A stretch of 25,000 bases of DNA from Tubiluchus corallicola (Eukaryota; Priapulida; Priapulimorpha; Priapulimorphida; Tubiluchidae), in contig JAQGDQ010000265.1 in NCBI GenBank assembly GCA_030141605.1, positions 1-25,000 on the forward strand. Reading direction: 5' to 3'. This document shows positions 1 through 11,115 of this stretch, one piece after another. A program made the translations under genes and the position numbers. Under the pieces are notes generated by a model that had not been told where the DNA came from, ran no database searches, and was given only the letters and a program-made list of their open reading frames with translations. Each line of letters begins with the position of its first letter. Within the stretch, counting starts at the first letter, position 1.

Positions 1-77
1 TAAGAAAGAATAAGAAGTCATTGCCATCATTGAATATATTATCAAAATTAATAAGTTATACATATCCTTTATTTCAG

Positions 78-144
78 CGTAAGAAGACGTCATGAGAATG
101 AAACTGAAAGTCAACACTCGGATGGGCAGGCAACTGATATACGG
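78..144 (+). CDS. Putative internal exon A of an unidentified plus-strand gene
   Basis: A 67-nt segment is preceded by a pyrimidine-rich acceptor (tcctttatttcag) and followed by a donor gtagga. The open frame uses the first base as the last base of a split codon, then gives 22 codons (from VRRRHENETES to ATDIR) and ends on a codon boundary (phase 0). The other two frames are poorer; the phase-0 frame has a stop after five codons. The peptide is hydrophilic and rich in Arg, Glu, His and Asp; I do not recognise a domain. The next candidate exon (530-620) starts in the matching phase, which is the main support. The 77 bases before it look like intron. The exon is short, so splice signals plus an open frame could still be chance. 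Confidence 0.35.
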
Positions 145-529
145 GTAGGATTGATGGAACCCTCCTTAAATAAAGGTACATAGATTTAAAACAAATGACG
201 TTTAGTTTATCAACAAATTTATTATAACAAACATTGTAACTTTTTCCTTGCAACAGCTTACTTCTTTTAATTGTGCTTCTTTTCCCTAGAGTTTTCTTGT
301 GAAAGTACTTTTTTATTTCAGATTTCAAAGTTTAGTTTATTAGGATGTTTTAAATTTCGTTAGTGCCGACGCAATTATGCATGCGACTATGCCATATATA
401 CGTTTCCCCTTAGTTTCACACTTAGTTAGTAAACAGCGAATCTTCAATTCATGCGCAACAAAATAGTCCATGTTGGGGTCTTGCTTCAAAGTAATAAACT
501 GCCTCCAGCTATTAATTTTTTTTTGCCAG
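145..529 (+). other. Putative intron between exon candidates A and B
   Basis: A 385-nt AT-rich stretch begins GTAGGA and ends in a strong pyrimidine tract followed by AG (taatttttttttgccag). The minus-strand open frames crossing it (74-328 and 340-561) carry no recognisable domain and overlap the better-supported plus-strand exons, so they were not called. No RNA gene or repeat was seen in it. Confidence 0.35.
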
Positions 530-620
530 GAAGATGTCATGCAATTAATAAGTTGGGACACAAAAGGTAGCCGAATGGTACGCAGACACGAGCAGGACTG
601 GTACTGGTCCTTATTTACAG
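530..620 (+). CDS. Putative internal exon B of the same plus-strand gene
   Basis: A 91-nt segment follows a strong acceptor (nine T residues then gccag) and ends at ACAG|gtaggc. It is open in phase 0, matching the phase-0 end of exon A, and gives 30 codons (EDVMQLISWDTKG ... VRRHEQDWYWSLF) plus one base (phase 1). The peptide contains three Trp residues and a VRRHEQD stretch that echoes VRRRHEN in exon A. No family is recognised. If the donor is not used, the frame reads on for seven more codons to a TAG at 638-640, so this could instead be the last exon. The matching phase, both splice borders and uninterrupted frame together make a real exon more likely than not. Confidence 0.45.
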
Positions 621-1097
621 GTAGGCCTAAACCGATTTAGGAAACAAATGAAGTTTTGTCACAGCCTGAACAAACCTCTCTGAACAAAAAATCATGAGCG
701 CAAGTAACAGCGTACTTATATTGGGATATATAGGCAAAAAAATTCCAACAATTCTGATCGGTGTTTAAATGCTACATTCTAAAACCTTTTCTTTTCCTCG
801 GGAATCATATTTTTATCATACGTCACGTATCGAATAAAGCCATCTTAAATAAATTCGTTCAGTAGCCGTCGGTTTCTATAAACCTATTTCACGATGAAAG
901 TTCTAGCTAAACTGAGGACAAAAGCAAAACAGGCTCTAGGCAAGTTAGTTAATACTATAACAGTATATGATTGATTAGCCACCGAAATCAACGTCGAATC
1001 CTGACAGCTTCGAGGTGGTTTCACCTGCCATATTCCCTTTCACATAATTTTTCTTGCTGAAGATGTACAAGTATATATCAACAACGAATGTATGTCA
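621..1097. other. AT-rich sequence with possible 3' end signals; no clear gene
   Basis: No convincing exon was found. A weak terminal-exon candidate starts after an AG at 732-733, continues the phase-1 end of exon B for eleven codons and stops at TAA 766-768. AATAAA hexamers follow at 833-838 and 848-853 on the plus strand, so a transcript end here is possible. The acceptor lacks a pyrimidine tract, so this is only a suggestion. A 26-codon open frame at 894-974 has no supporting context. Confidence 0.2.
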
Positions 1098-1262
1098 CTT
1101 GACTAGTGCACAAATCACCAATGCTACAATTCACCAATGGAGCACTTCACCAGTGCTACAGTTTACCAGTAGTTCAGTTCGCCAGTGGTACAGCTTGCCA
1201 ATGGTACATTTCGCCAGAGGTACGTTTGACCTATACACATTTCGCCAATGGTAAATTTCACT
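1098..1262 (+). repeat. Degenerate 16-bp minisatellite (about 10 units)
   Basis: Consecutive units read roughly TCGCCAGTGGTACAGT, each 16 bp (one of 15 and one of 17): for example unit starts at 1115, 1131, 1147, 1163, 1179, 1195, 1211, 1227 and 1242. Units differ by several substitutions, so the array is old. It lies just outside the large array and shares no obvious sequence with it. The open frame at 1054-1254 that crosses it is not a repeated peptide because 16 is not a multiple of three. Confidence 0.85.
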
Positions 1263-1472
1263 ACAAAACTTTCTATGCTGGATGAATGAAAGCAAGCGCG
1301 TGCATACTTAATCAAAACAAACATTAGGCATTATCTTTACAATGATTATTGATAAACTTTTAAACTTACATTATCGATAAAACTAAGAACTATTAAGAAC
1401 TAACAACTACACTAAACTCTAACTAAGCATTAGAAACAAAAAGCACAAAACCATTGTGTATTAGTGACTTTT
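1263..1472. other. AT-rich junction between the minisatellite and the large array
   Basis: No gene or RNA was recognised. It contains a loose cluster of AACTA/AAGAACTA motifs at about 1382-1425. Similarity to the large array becomes visible from about 1473 onward (gtcctttactgtttagttaa resembles the array's gtcccttacttctcagttaa). Confidence 0.5.
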
Positions 1473-2097
1473 GTCCTTTACTGTTTAGTTAATGCTTGAT
1501 ACGTTTTTACATGATTAATTTATATTTTTTGTGTAGGAAACTCCAAATGTAGCCATCTCGTCATGGTGTATTCTGCTGGTTAAATCATGGTTTGGTTCTT
1601 TATCTTTTTAGTTTTGTATGAAACGATGTCTTTGAGCGACAAATTTATCTTGTGTTGTAGTAACTCACTTGCAGCCATCACATCTGAGGATTTCTGTGAA
1701 ACTTTGGTGACAAAAACTAAAACATGGTAATTTCTGCATACAAATCTGTAGATTGAAAACATTCACCAAAAACTAAAGCCTGGAGTGGGTACTATTTTAG
1801 TACACTAGCAGCCCACCCGCTGGTGAGTTCTGGAATACATTCACAATAAGACAAAGCATGGTAAGTGCTGCATAAAAAGCTACAGAGTTGGTGAGTTCTG
1901 GGAAGCTCTGGTACTTTACTTTCTAGTCAATGTTTGATACATGTCTTCACGTCATTAATTTATATTTTTTCCAAATAGTAAACCCTAAATGCAGCAATCT
2001 CCTAATGGTGAGTTCTGGAATGGTTAAATCATGGCTTGGTTCTTTTTAGTTGGTATGAAATGATGTCTTTAAATGATTCATTTATCTTTCGTTATAG

Positions 2098-2123
2098 TAA
2101 CTCACTTGCAGCCATCACATCTG
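2098..2123 (+). other. Representative M2 submodule core (micro-exon-like, 26 nt)
   Basis: The segment is bounded by tttatctttcgttatag on the left and gtgagtt on the right, which looks like an acceptor and donor pair. Its core is taactcacttgcagccatca plus catctg. In 13 of the 17 M2 copies in ~570- and ~300-bp cycles the donor G is changed, giving ATGAGT, so the GT is lost. GTGAGT remains at about 2124, 5670, 16672 and 17945. In ~700-bp cycles the corresponding position reads ggatttctg and has no donor. There is no evidence in the sequence that it is spliced. Confidence 0.5.
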
Positions 2124-2272
2124 GTGAGTTATGGACTACATTCACAACAAGACAAAACATGGTAAGTGCTGCATAAAAAGCTACAGAGTTGGTGAGTTCT
2201 GGGATGAACTGGTCCCTTACTTCTCAGTCAATGTTTGATACGTTTTTACGTGATTAATTTGCATTTTTTCAG

Positions 2273-2305
2273 GTAGGAAACCCTAAATGTAGCCATCTCC
2301 TAATG
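2273..2305 (+). other. Representative M1 submodule core (micro-exon-like, 33 nt)
   Basis: The upstream sequence has a branch-point-like TTAAT, then a pyrimidine tract ending in ttttttcag; the downstream border is gtgagt. The 33-nt core is a multiple of three and open in phase 0 (VGNPKCSHLLM). A second M1 form recurs, with acceptor ccaaatag and a 29-nt core (for example around 5828-5855 and 7090-7120), so core length is not conserved modulo three. This argues against simple in-frame coding exons. Confidence 0.5.
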
Positions 2306-4340
2306 GTGAGTTCTGGGATGGTTAAATCATGATTCGGTTCTTTCCTGTTTTTAGTTTGATATGAAATAATATCTTTGAAAGATCAATTTATGCTTTATTA
2401 TGGATTTAGAACTGACTTGCAGCCACCCCACCGGTTGAGTTCTGGCAAGTTTTGGCAATAAAAACCAAATCACGTTAATTAATGCATACAAAGCTGTAGA
2501 CTGAAAATATTCTGCTAAAAACTAAGAGACCTGTAGTGGCAAGCATCTTGACACACTTGGAGCCACCCATTTGGTAAGTTCTGGGATGGTTAAATCATGG
2601 TTTAGTTTTTTTTAGTTGGTATGAAATTATGTCTTTAAATGATTCATTTATCTTTCATTATAGTAACTCACTTGCAGCCATCACATCTGATGAGTTCTGG
2701 AATACATTCCCAACAAGACAAAAACATGGTAAGTGCTGCACAAAAAGCTACAGAGTTGGTGAGTTCTGGGATGAACTGGTCCCTTACTTCTCAGTTAATG
2801 TTTGATACGTATTTACGTGATTAATTTGCATTTTTTCAGGTAGGAAACCCTAAATGTAGCCATCTCCTAGTGGTGAGTTCTGGGATGGTTAAATCATGAT
2901 TTGGTTCTTTCCTGTTTTTAGTTTGATATGAAATAATGTCTTTGACAGATTAATTGATGTTTTATTATGGATTTGGAACTGACTTGCAGCCACCCCACCT
3001 GTTGAGTTCTGGCAAGTTTTGGTAATAAAAACCAAATCACACTAATTAATGTGTACAAAGCTGTAGACTGAAAATATTCTGCTAAAAACTAAGAGACATA
3101 TAGTGGCGAGTATTTCGACACACTTGGAGCCACACATTTGGTAAGTTCTGGGATGGTAAATCACGGTTTGGTTCTTTATCTTTTTAGTTTGGTATGAAAC
3201 GATGCCTTTGAGTGACTAATTTATCTTTTGTTGAAGTAACTCACTTGCAACCATCACAGCTGGGGATTTCTGTGAAACTTTGGTAACAAAACCCGAAACA
3301 TGGTAATTACTGCATACAAATTTGTAGATTGAAAACATTAAGCAAAAAACTAAAGCCTGGAGTGGGTACTATAACAGCCACCCGCTGGTGAGTTCTGGAA
3401 TACATTCACAATAAGACAAAGCATGGCAAGTGCTGCATAAAAAGCTACAGAGTTGGTGAGTTCTGGGATGAACTGGTACCTTACTTCTCAGTCAATGTTT
3501 GATACATTTCTTCACGTGATTAATTAATTTTTTTTCCAAATAGCAAACCATAAATGCAGCCATCTCCAAATGGTGAGTTCTGGGATGGTTAAATCATGAT
3601 TCGGTTCTTTCCTGTTTTTAGTTTGATATGAAATGATATCTTTGAAAGATAATTTATGTTTTATTATGGATTTAGAACTGATTTGCAGCCACCCCACCGG
3701 TTGAGTTCTGGCAAGTTTTGGTAATAAAAACCAAATCACGTTAATTAATGCATACAAAGCTGTAGACTGAAAATATTCTGCTAAAAACTAAGAGACCTGT
3801 AGTGGCAAGCATCTTGACACACTTGGAGCCACCCATTTGGTAAGTTCTGGGATGGCTAAATCATGGTTTAGTTTTTTTTTAGTTGGTATGAAATGATGTC
3901 TTTAAATGATTCATTTATCTTTCATTATAGTAACTCACTTGCAGCCATCACATCTGATGAGTTCTGGAATACATTCACAACAAGACAAAAACATGGTAAG
4001 TGCTGCACAAAAAGCTACAGAGTTGGTGAGTTCTGGGATGAACTGGTCCCTTACTTCTCAGTTAATGTTTGATACGTATTTACGTGATTAATTTGCATTT
4101 TTTCAGGTAGGAAACCCTAAATGTAGCCATCTCCTAATGGTGAGTTCTGGGATGGTTAAATAATGATTTGGTTCTTTCCTGTTTTTAGTTTGATATGAAA
4201 TAATGTCTTTGACAGATTAATTGATGTTTTATTATGGATTTGGAACTGACTTGCAGCCACCCCACCTGTTGAGTTCTGGCAAGTTTTGGCAATAAAAACC
4301 AAATCACGTTAATTAATGCATACAAAGCTGTAGACTGAAA
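2303..4340 (+). repeat. Segmental duplication inside the array, copy 1 (offset ~3550 bp)
   Basis: This ~2-kb block is nearly identical to 5853-7890. Shared private variants include the cattcccaac form of M2 (2706 and 6256) and the same order of one ~570-, one ~700- and one ~570-bp cycle. Differences I saw are single bases or small indels (for example attatgtc versus atgatgtc near 2631/6178, and aataatg versus aatcatg near 4161/7709). The block is larger than one cycle, so it arose by a multi-cycle duplication. Confidence 0.85.
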
Positions 4341-5852
4341 ATATTCTGGTAAAAATTAAGAGAACTGTAGTGGCGAGTATTTCGACACACTTGGAGCCAC
4401 ACATTTGGTAAGTTCTGAGATGGTAAATCATGGTTTGGTTCTTTATCTTTTTAGTTTTGTATGAAACGATGTCTTTGAGTGACTAATTTACCTTTTGTTG
4501 TAGTAACTCACTTGCAGCCATCACATCTGATGAGTTCTGGAATACATTCACAACAAGACAAAAACATGGTAAGTGCTGCACAAAAAGCTACAGAGTTGGT
4601 GAGTTCTGGGATGAACTGGTCCCTTACTTCTCAGTTAATGTTTGATACGTATTTACGTGATTAATTTGCATTTTTTCAGGTATAAAATCCTAACTGTAGC
4701 CATCTCCTAATGGTGAGTTCTGGGATGGTTAAATCATGATTAGGTTCTTTCCTGTTTTTAGTTTGATATGAAATGATATCTTTGAAAGATAATTTATGTT
4801 TTATTATGGATTTAGGACTGATTTGCAGCCACCCCACCTGTTGAGTTCTGGCAAGTTTTGGTAATAAAAACCAAATCACACTAATTAATGCGTACAAAGC
4901 TGTAGACTGAAAATATTCTGCTAAAAACTAAGAGACCTGTAGTGGAGAGTGTTTCGATACACTTGGAGCCACACATTTGGTAAGTTCTGAGATGGTAAAT
5001 CATGGTTTGGTTCTTCATCTTTTTAGTTTGGTATGAAATGATGTCTTTAAATGATTCATTTATCTTTCGTTATAGTAACTCACTTGCAGCAATCACATCT
5101 GATGAGTTCTGGAATACATTCACAACTAGACAAAACATGGTAAGTGCTGCATAAAAAGCTACAGAGTTGGTGAGTTCTGGGATGAACTGGTCCCTTACTT
5201 CTCAGTTAATGTTTGATACGTATTTACGTGATTAATTTGCATTTTTTCAGGTAGGAAATCCTAAATGTAGCCATTTCCTAATGGTGAGTTCTGGGTTGGT
5301 TAAATCATGATTCGGTTCTTTCCTGTTTTTAGTTTGATATGAAATGATATCTTTGAAAGATAATTTATGTTTTATTATGGATTTAGAACTGATTTGCAGC
5401 CACCCCACCTGTTGAGTTCTGGCAAGTTTTGGTAATAAAAACCAAATCACACTAATTAATGTGTACAAAGCTGTAGACTGAAAATATTCTGCCAAAACCT
5501 AAGAGAGCTGTAGTGGCGAGCATTTCGACACACTTGGAGCCACCCATTTGGTAAGTTCTGGGAGGTAAATCATGGTTTGGTTCTTTATCTTTTTAGTTCG
5601 ATATGAAACGATGTCTTTAAGTGATTAATTTATCTTTTGTTGTAGTAACTCACTTGCAGCCATCACATCTGGTGAGTTCTGGAATACATTCACAACAAGA
5701 CAAAAACATGGTAAGTGCTGCACAAAAAGCTACAGAGTTGGTGAGTTCTGGGATGAACTGGTCCCTTACTTCTCAGTTAATGTTTGATACGTATTTACGT
5801 GATTAATTTATTTTTTTTCCAAATAGCAAACCATAAATGCAGCCATCTCCAA

Positions 5853-7890
5853 ATGGTGAGTTCTGGGATGGTTAAATCATGATTCGGTTCTTTCCTGTTT
5901 TTAGTTTGATATGAAATAATATCTTTGAAAGATCAATTTATGCTTTATTATGGATTTAGAACTGACTTGCAGCCACCCCACCGGTTGAGTTCTGGCAAGT
6001 TTTGGCAATAAAAACCAAATCACGTTAATTAATGCATACAAAGCTGTAGACTGAAAATATTCTGCTAAAAACTAAGAGACCTGTAGTGGCAAGCATCTTG
6101 ACACACTTGGAGCCACCCATTTGGTAAGTTCTGGGATGGTTAAATCATGGTTTAGTTTTTTTTAGTTGGTATGAAATGATGTCTTTAAATGATTCATTTA
6201 TCTTTCATTATAGTAACTCACTTGCAGCCATCACATCTGATGAGTTCTGGAATACATTCCCAACAAGACAAAAACATGGTAAGTGCTGCACAAAAAGCTA
6301 CAGAGTTGGTGAGTTCTGGGATGAACTGGTCCCTTACTTCTCAGTTAATGTTTGATACGTATTTACGTGATTAATTTGCATTTTTTCAGGTAGGAACCCT
6401 AAATGTAGCCATCTCCTAATGGTGAGTTCTGGGATGGTTAAATCATGATTTGGTTCTTTCCTGTTTTTAGTTTGATATGAAATAATGTCTTTGACAGATT
6501 AATTGATGTTTTATTATGGATTTGGAACTGACTTGCAGCCACCCCACCTGTTGAGTTCTGGCAAGTTTTGGTAATAAAAACCAAATCACACTAATTAATG
6601 TGTACAAAGCTGTAGACTGAAAATATTCTGCTAAAAACTAAGAGACATATAGTGGCGAGTATTTCGACACACTTGGAGCCACACATTTGGTAAGTTCTGG
6701 GATGGTAAATCATGGTTTGGTTCTTTATCTTTTTAGTTTTGTATGAAACGATGCCTTTGAGTGACTAATTTATCTTTTGTTGAAGTATCTCACTTGCAAC
6801 CATCACAGCTGGGGATTTCTGTGAAACTTTGGTAACAAAAACCGAAACATGGTAATTACTGCATACAAATCTGTAGATTGAAAACATTAAGCAAAAAACT
6901 AAAGCCTGAAGTGGGTACTATAACAGCCACCCGCTGGTGAGTTCTGGAATACATTCACAATAAGGCAAAGCATGGCAAGTGCTGCATAAAAAGCTACAGA
7001 GTTGGTGAGTTCTGGGATGAACTGGTACCTTACTTCTCAGTCAATGTTTGATACATTTCTTCACGTGATTAATTTATTTTTTTCCAAATAGCAAACCATA
7101 AATGCAGCCATCTCCAAATGGTGAGTTCTGGGATGGTTAAATCATGATTCGGTTCTTTCCTGTTTTTAGTTTGATATGAAATGATATCTTTGAAAGATAA
7201 TTTATGTTTTATTATGGATTTAGAACTGATTTGCAGCCACCCCACCGGTTGAGTTCTGGCAAGTTTTGGTAATAAAAACCAAATCACGTTAATTAATGCA
7301 TACAAAGCTGTAGACTGAAAATATTCTGCTAAAAACTAAGAGACCTGTAGTGGCAAGCATCTTGACACACTTGGAGCCACCCATTTGGTAAGTTCTGGGA
7401 TGGTTAAATCATGGTTTAGTTTTTTTTTAGTTGGTATGAAATGATGTCTTTAAATGATTCATTTATCTTTCATTATAGTAACTCACTTGCAGCCATCACA
7501 TCTGATGAGTTCTGGAATACATTCACAACAAGACAAAAACATGGTAAGTGCTGCACAAAAAGCTACAGAGTTGGTGAGTTCTGGGATGAACTGGTCCCTT
7601 ACTTCTCAGTTAATGTTTGATACGTATTTACGTGATTAATTTGCATTTTTTCAGGTAGGAAACCCTAAATGTAGCCATCTCCTAATGGTGAGTTCTGGGA
7701 TGGTTAAATCATGATTTGGTTCTTTCCTGTTTTTAGTTTGATATGAAATAATGTCTTTGACAGATTAATTGATGTTTTATTATGGATTTGGAACTGACTT
7801 GCAGCCACCCCACCTGTTGAGTTCTGGCAAGTTTTGGTAATAAAAACCAAATCACGTTAATTAATGCATACAAAGCTGTAGACTGAAAAT
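5853..7890 (+). repeat. Segmental duplication inside the array, copy 2 (offset ~3550 bp)
   Basis: Partner of 2303-4340. The two copies start to match right after an M1 core: copy 1 follows the ttttttcag form of M1 while copy 2 follows the ccaaatag form. The recombination point is therefore near the gtgagttctgggatggttaa shared by these submodules. Confidence 0.85.
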
Positions 7891-7989
7891 ATTCTGCTAA
7901 AAACTAAGAGACCTGTAGTGGCGAGCATTTTGACACACTTGGAGCCACCCATTTGGTAAGTTCTGGGATGGTAAATCATGGTTTGGTTC

Positions 7990-8660
7990 TTTATCTTTTT
8001 AGTTTTGTATGAAACAATGTCTTTGAGTGAGTAATTTATCTTTTGTTGTAGCAACTCACTTGCAGCCATCACATCTGAGGATTTCTGTGAAACTTTGGTA
8101 ACAAAAACCGAAACATGGTAATTACTGCATACAAATCTGTAGATTGAAAACATTAAGCAAAAAACTAAAGCCTGAAGTGGGTACTATAACAGCCACCCGC
8201 TGGTGAGTTCTGGAATACATTCACAATAAGACAAAGCATGGTAAGTGCTGCATAAAAAGCTACAGAGTTGGTGAGTTCTGGGATGAACTGGTACCTTACT
8301 TCTCAGTCAATGTTTGATACATTTCTTCACATGATTAATTTTTTTTTCCAAATAGCAAACCATAAATGCAGCCATCTCCAAATGGTGAGTTCTGGGATGG
8401 TTAAATCATGATTCGGTTCTTTCCTGTGTTTAGTTTGATATGAAATGATATCTTTGAAAGATAATTTATGTTTTATTATGGATTTAGAACTGATTTGCAG
8501 CCACCCCACCGGTTGAGTTCTGGCAAGTTTTGGTAATAAAAACCAAATCACGTTAATTAATGCATACAAAGCTGTAGACTGAAAATATTCTGCCAAAACC
8601 AAAGAGACCTGTAGTGGAGAGTATTTCGACACACTTGGAGCCACCCATTTGGTAACTTAT
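7990..8660 (+). repeat. Segmental duplication pair member (offset ~3541 bp, partner 11530-12200)
   Basis: Shares with 11530-12200 the private variant ggtaacttatagatgg (near 8652 and 12191), in which the usual gtaagttctggg is altered, and the tcctgtgttt variant (near 8422 and 11963). Flanking parts match less well; for example the sequence near 7905 is cctgtagtggcgagcatttt but near 11450 it is catatagtggcgagtatttc. This mosaic pattern suggests local gene conversion as well as block duplication. Confidence 0.75.
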
Positions 8661-10194
8661 AGATGGTAAATCATGGTTTGGTTCTTTATCTTTTTAGTTT
8701 GGTATGAAATGATGTCTTTAAATCATTCATTTATCTTTCGTTATAGTAACTCACTTGCAGCAATCACATCTGATGAGTTCTGGAATACATTCACAACAAG
8801 ACAAAAACATGGTAAGTGCTGCACAAAAAGCTACAGAGTTGGTGAGTTCTGGGATGAACTGGTCCCTTACTTCTCAGTTAATGTTTGATACGTATTTACG
8901 TGATTAATTTATTTTTTTTCCAAATAGCAAACCATAAATGCAGCCATCTCCAAATGGTGAGTTCTGGGATGGTTAAATCATGATTCGGTTCTTTCCTGTT
9001 TTTAGTTTGATATGAAATGATATCTTTGAAAGATCAATTTATGTTTTATTATGGATTTAGAACTGACTTGCAGCCACCCCACCTGTTGAGTTCTGGCAAG
9101 TTTTGGTAATAAAAACCAAATCACACTAATTAATGCGTACAAAGCTGTAGACTGAAAATATTCTGCTAAAAACTAAGAGACCTGTAGTGGAGAGTATTTC
9201 GACACACTTGGAGCCACCCATTTGGTAAGTTCTGGGATGGTAAATCATGGTTTGGTTCTTTATCTTTTTAGTTTTGTATGAAACGATGCCTTTGAGTGAC
9301 TAATTTATCTTTTGTTGTAGTAACTCACTTGCAGCCATCACATCTGGGGATTTCTGTGAAACTTTGGTAACAAAAACCGAAACATGGTAATTACTGCATA
9401 CAAATCTGTAGAATGAAAACATTAAGCAAAAAACTAAAGCCTGAAGTGCGTACTATAACAGCCACCCGCTGGTGAGTTCTGGAATACATTCACAATAAGA
9501 CAAAGCATGGTAAGTGCTGCATAAAAAGCTACAGAGTTGGTGAGTTCTGGGATGAACTGGTACCTTACTTCTCAGTCAATGTTTGATACATTTCTTCACG
9601 TGATTAATTTTTTTTTCCAAATAGCAAACCATAAATGCAGCCATCTCCAAATGGTGAGTTCTGGGATGGTTAAATCATGATTCGGTTCTTTCCTGTTTTT
9701 AGTTTGATATGAAATGATATCTTTGAAAGATAATTTATGTTTTATTATGGATTTAGAACTGATTTGCAGCCACCCCACCGGTTGAGTTCTGGCAAGTTTT
9801 GGTAATAAAAACCAAATCACGTTAATTAATGCATACAAAGCTGTAGACTGAAAATATTCTGCCAAAACCTAAAAGAGCTGTAGTGGCGAGCATTTCGACA
9901 CACTTGGAGGCACCCATTTGGTAAGTTCTGGGAGGTAAATCATGGTTTGGTTCTTTATCTTTTTAGTTTGGTATGAAATGATGTCTTTAAATCATTCATT
10001 TATCTTTCGTTATAGTAACTCACTTGCAGCAATCACATCTGATGAGTTCTGGAATACATTCACAACAAGACAAAACAAGGTAAGTGCTGCATAAAAAGCT
10101 ACAGAGTTGGTGAGCTCTGGGATGAACTGGTCCCTTACTTCTCATTTAATGTTTGATACGTATTTACGTGATTAATTTGCATTTTTTCAGGTAG

Positions 10195-10490
10195 GAAACC
10201 CTAAATGTAGCCATCTCCTAATGGTGAGTTCCGGGATGGTTAAATCATGATTCGGTTCTTTCCTGTTTTAGTTTGATATGAAATAATGTCTTTGACAGAT
10301 TAATTGATGTTTTATTATGGATTTGGATCTGACTTGCAGCCACTGCACCTGTTGAGTTCTGGCAAGTCTTGGTAATAAAAACCAAATCACGTTAATTAAT
10401 GCATACAAAGCTGTAGACTGAAAATATTCTGCTAAAAACTAAGAGACCTGTAGTGGCGAGTATTTCGACACACTTGGAGCCACACATTTG
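10195..10490 (+). repeat. Shared variant block (partner 15555-15860, offset ~5370 bp)
   Basis: Shares with 15555-15860 the rare M3 form cagccactgcacctgttgag followed by ggcaagtcttgg, and the gagttccggg donor-side change. These two blocks are 5.4 kb apart with other forms between them, so variants have moved over several cycles. Confidence 0.7.
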
Positions 10491-10814
10491 GTAAGTTCTG
10501 AGATGGTAAATCATGGTTTGGTTTTTCTTTTTCTTTATCTTTTTAGTTTTGTATGGAACGATGTCTTTGAGTGACTAATTTATCTTTTGTTGTAGTAACT
10601 CACTTGCAGCCATCACATCTGAGGATTTCTGTGAAACTTTGGTAACAAAAACCGAAACATGGTAATTACTGCATACAAATCTGTAGATTGAAAACATTCA
10701 GCAAAAAACTAAAGCCTGAAGTGGGTACTATAACAGCCACCCGCTGGTGAGTTCTGGAATACATTCACAATAAGACAAAGCATGGTAAGTGCTGCATAAA
10801 AAGCTACAGAGTTG

Positions 10815-11115
10815 GTGAGTTCTGGGATGAACTGGTACCTTACTTCTCAGTCAATGTTTGATACATTTCTTCACATGATTAATTTTTTTTTCCAAATAGC
10901 AAACCATAAATGCAGCCATCTCCAAATGGTAAGTTCTGGGATGGTTGAATCATGGTTTAGTTTTTTTTTAGTTGGTATGAAATGATGTCTTTAAATGATT
11001 CATTTATCTTTCATTATAGTAACTCACTTGCAACCATCACATCTGATGAGTTCTGGAATACATTCACAACAAGACAAAAACATGGTAAGTGCTGCACAAA
11101 AAGCTACAGAGTTGG
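10815..11115 (+). repeat. Short ~300-bp cycle with an M1/M4 fusion
   Basis: Between two M6 anchors only M1 and M2 remain. The M1 core (tccaaatg) runs directly into gtaagttctgggatggttga and then the tttagttttttttagttgg normally found after M4. This is the expected product of recombination between the similar M1 and M4 submodules with loss of M3. The other short cycle (1891-2192) has the same organisation at the left edge. Confidence 0.7.

Noticed and set aside
74-561. 84- and 73-residue minus-strand frames at the left edge
   Set aside because: They overlap the plus-strand exon candidates, which have matching phases and splice borders; the minus frames have neither.
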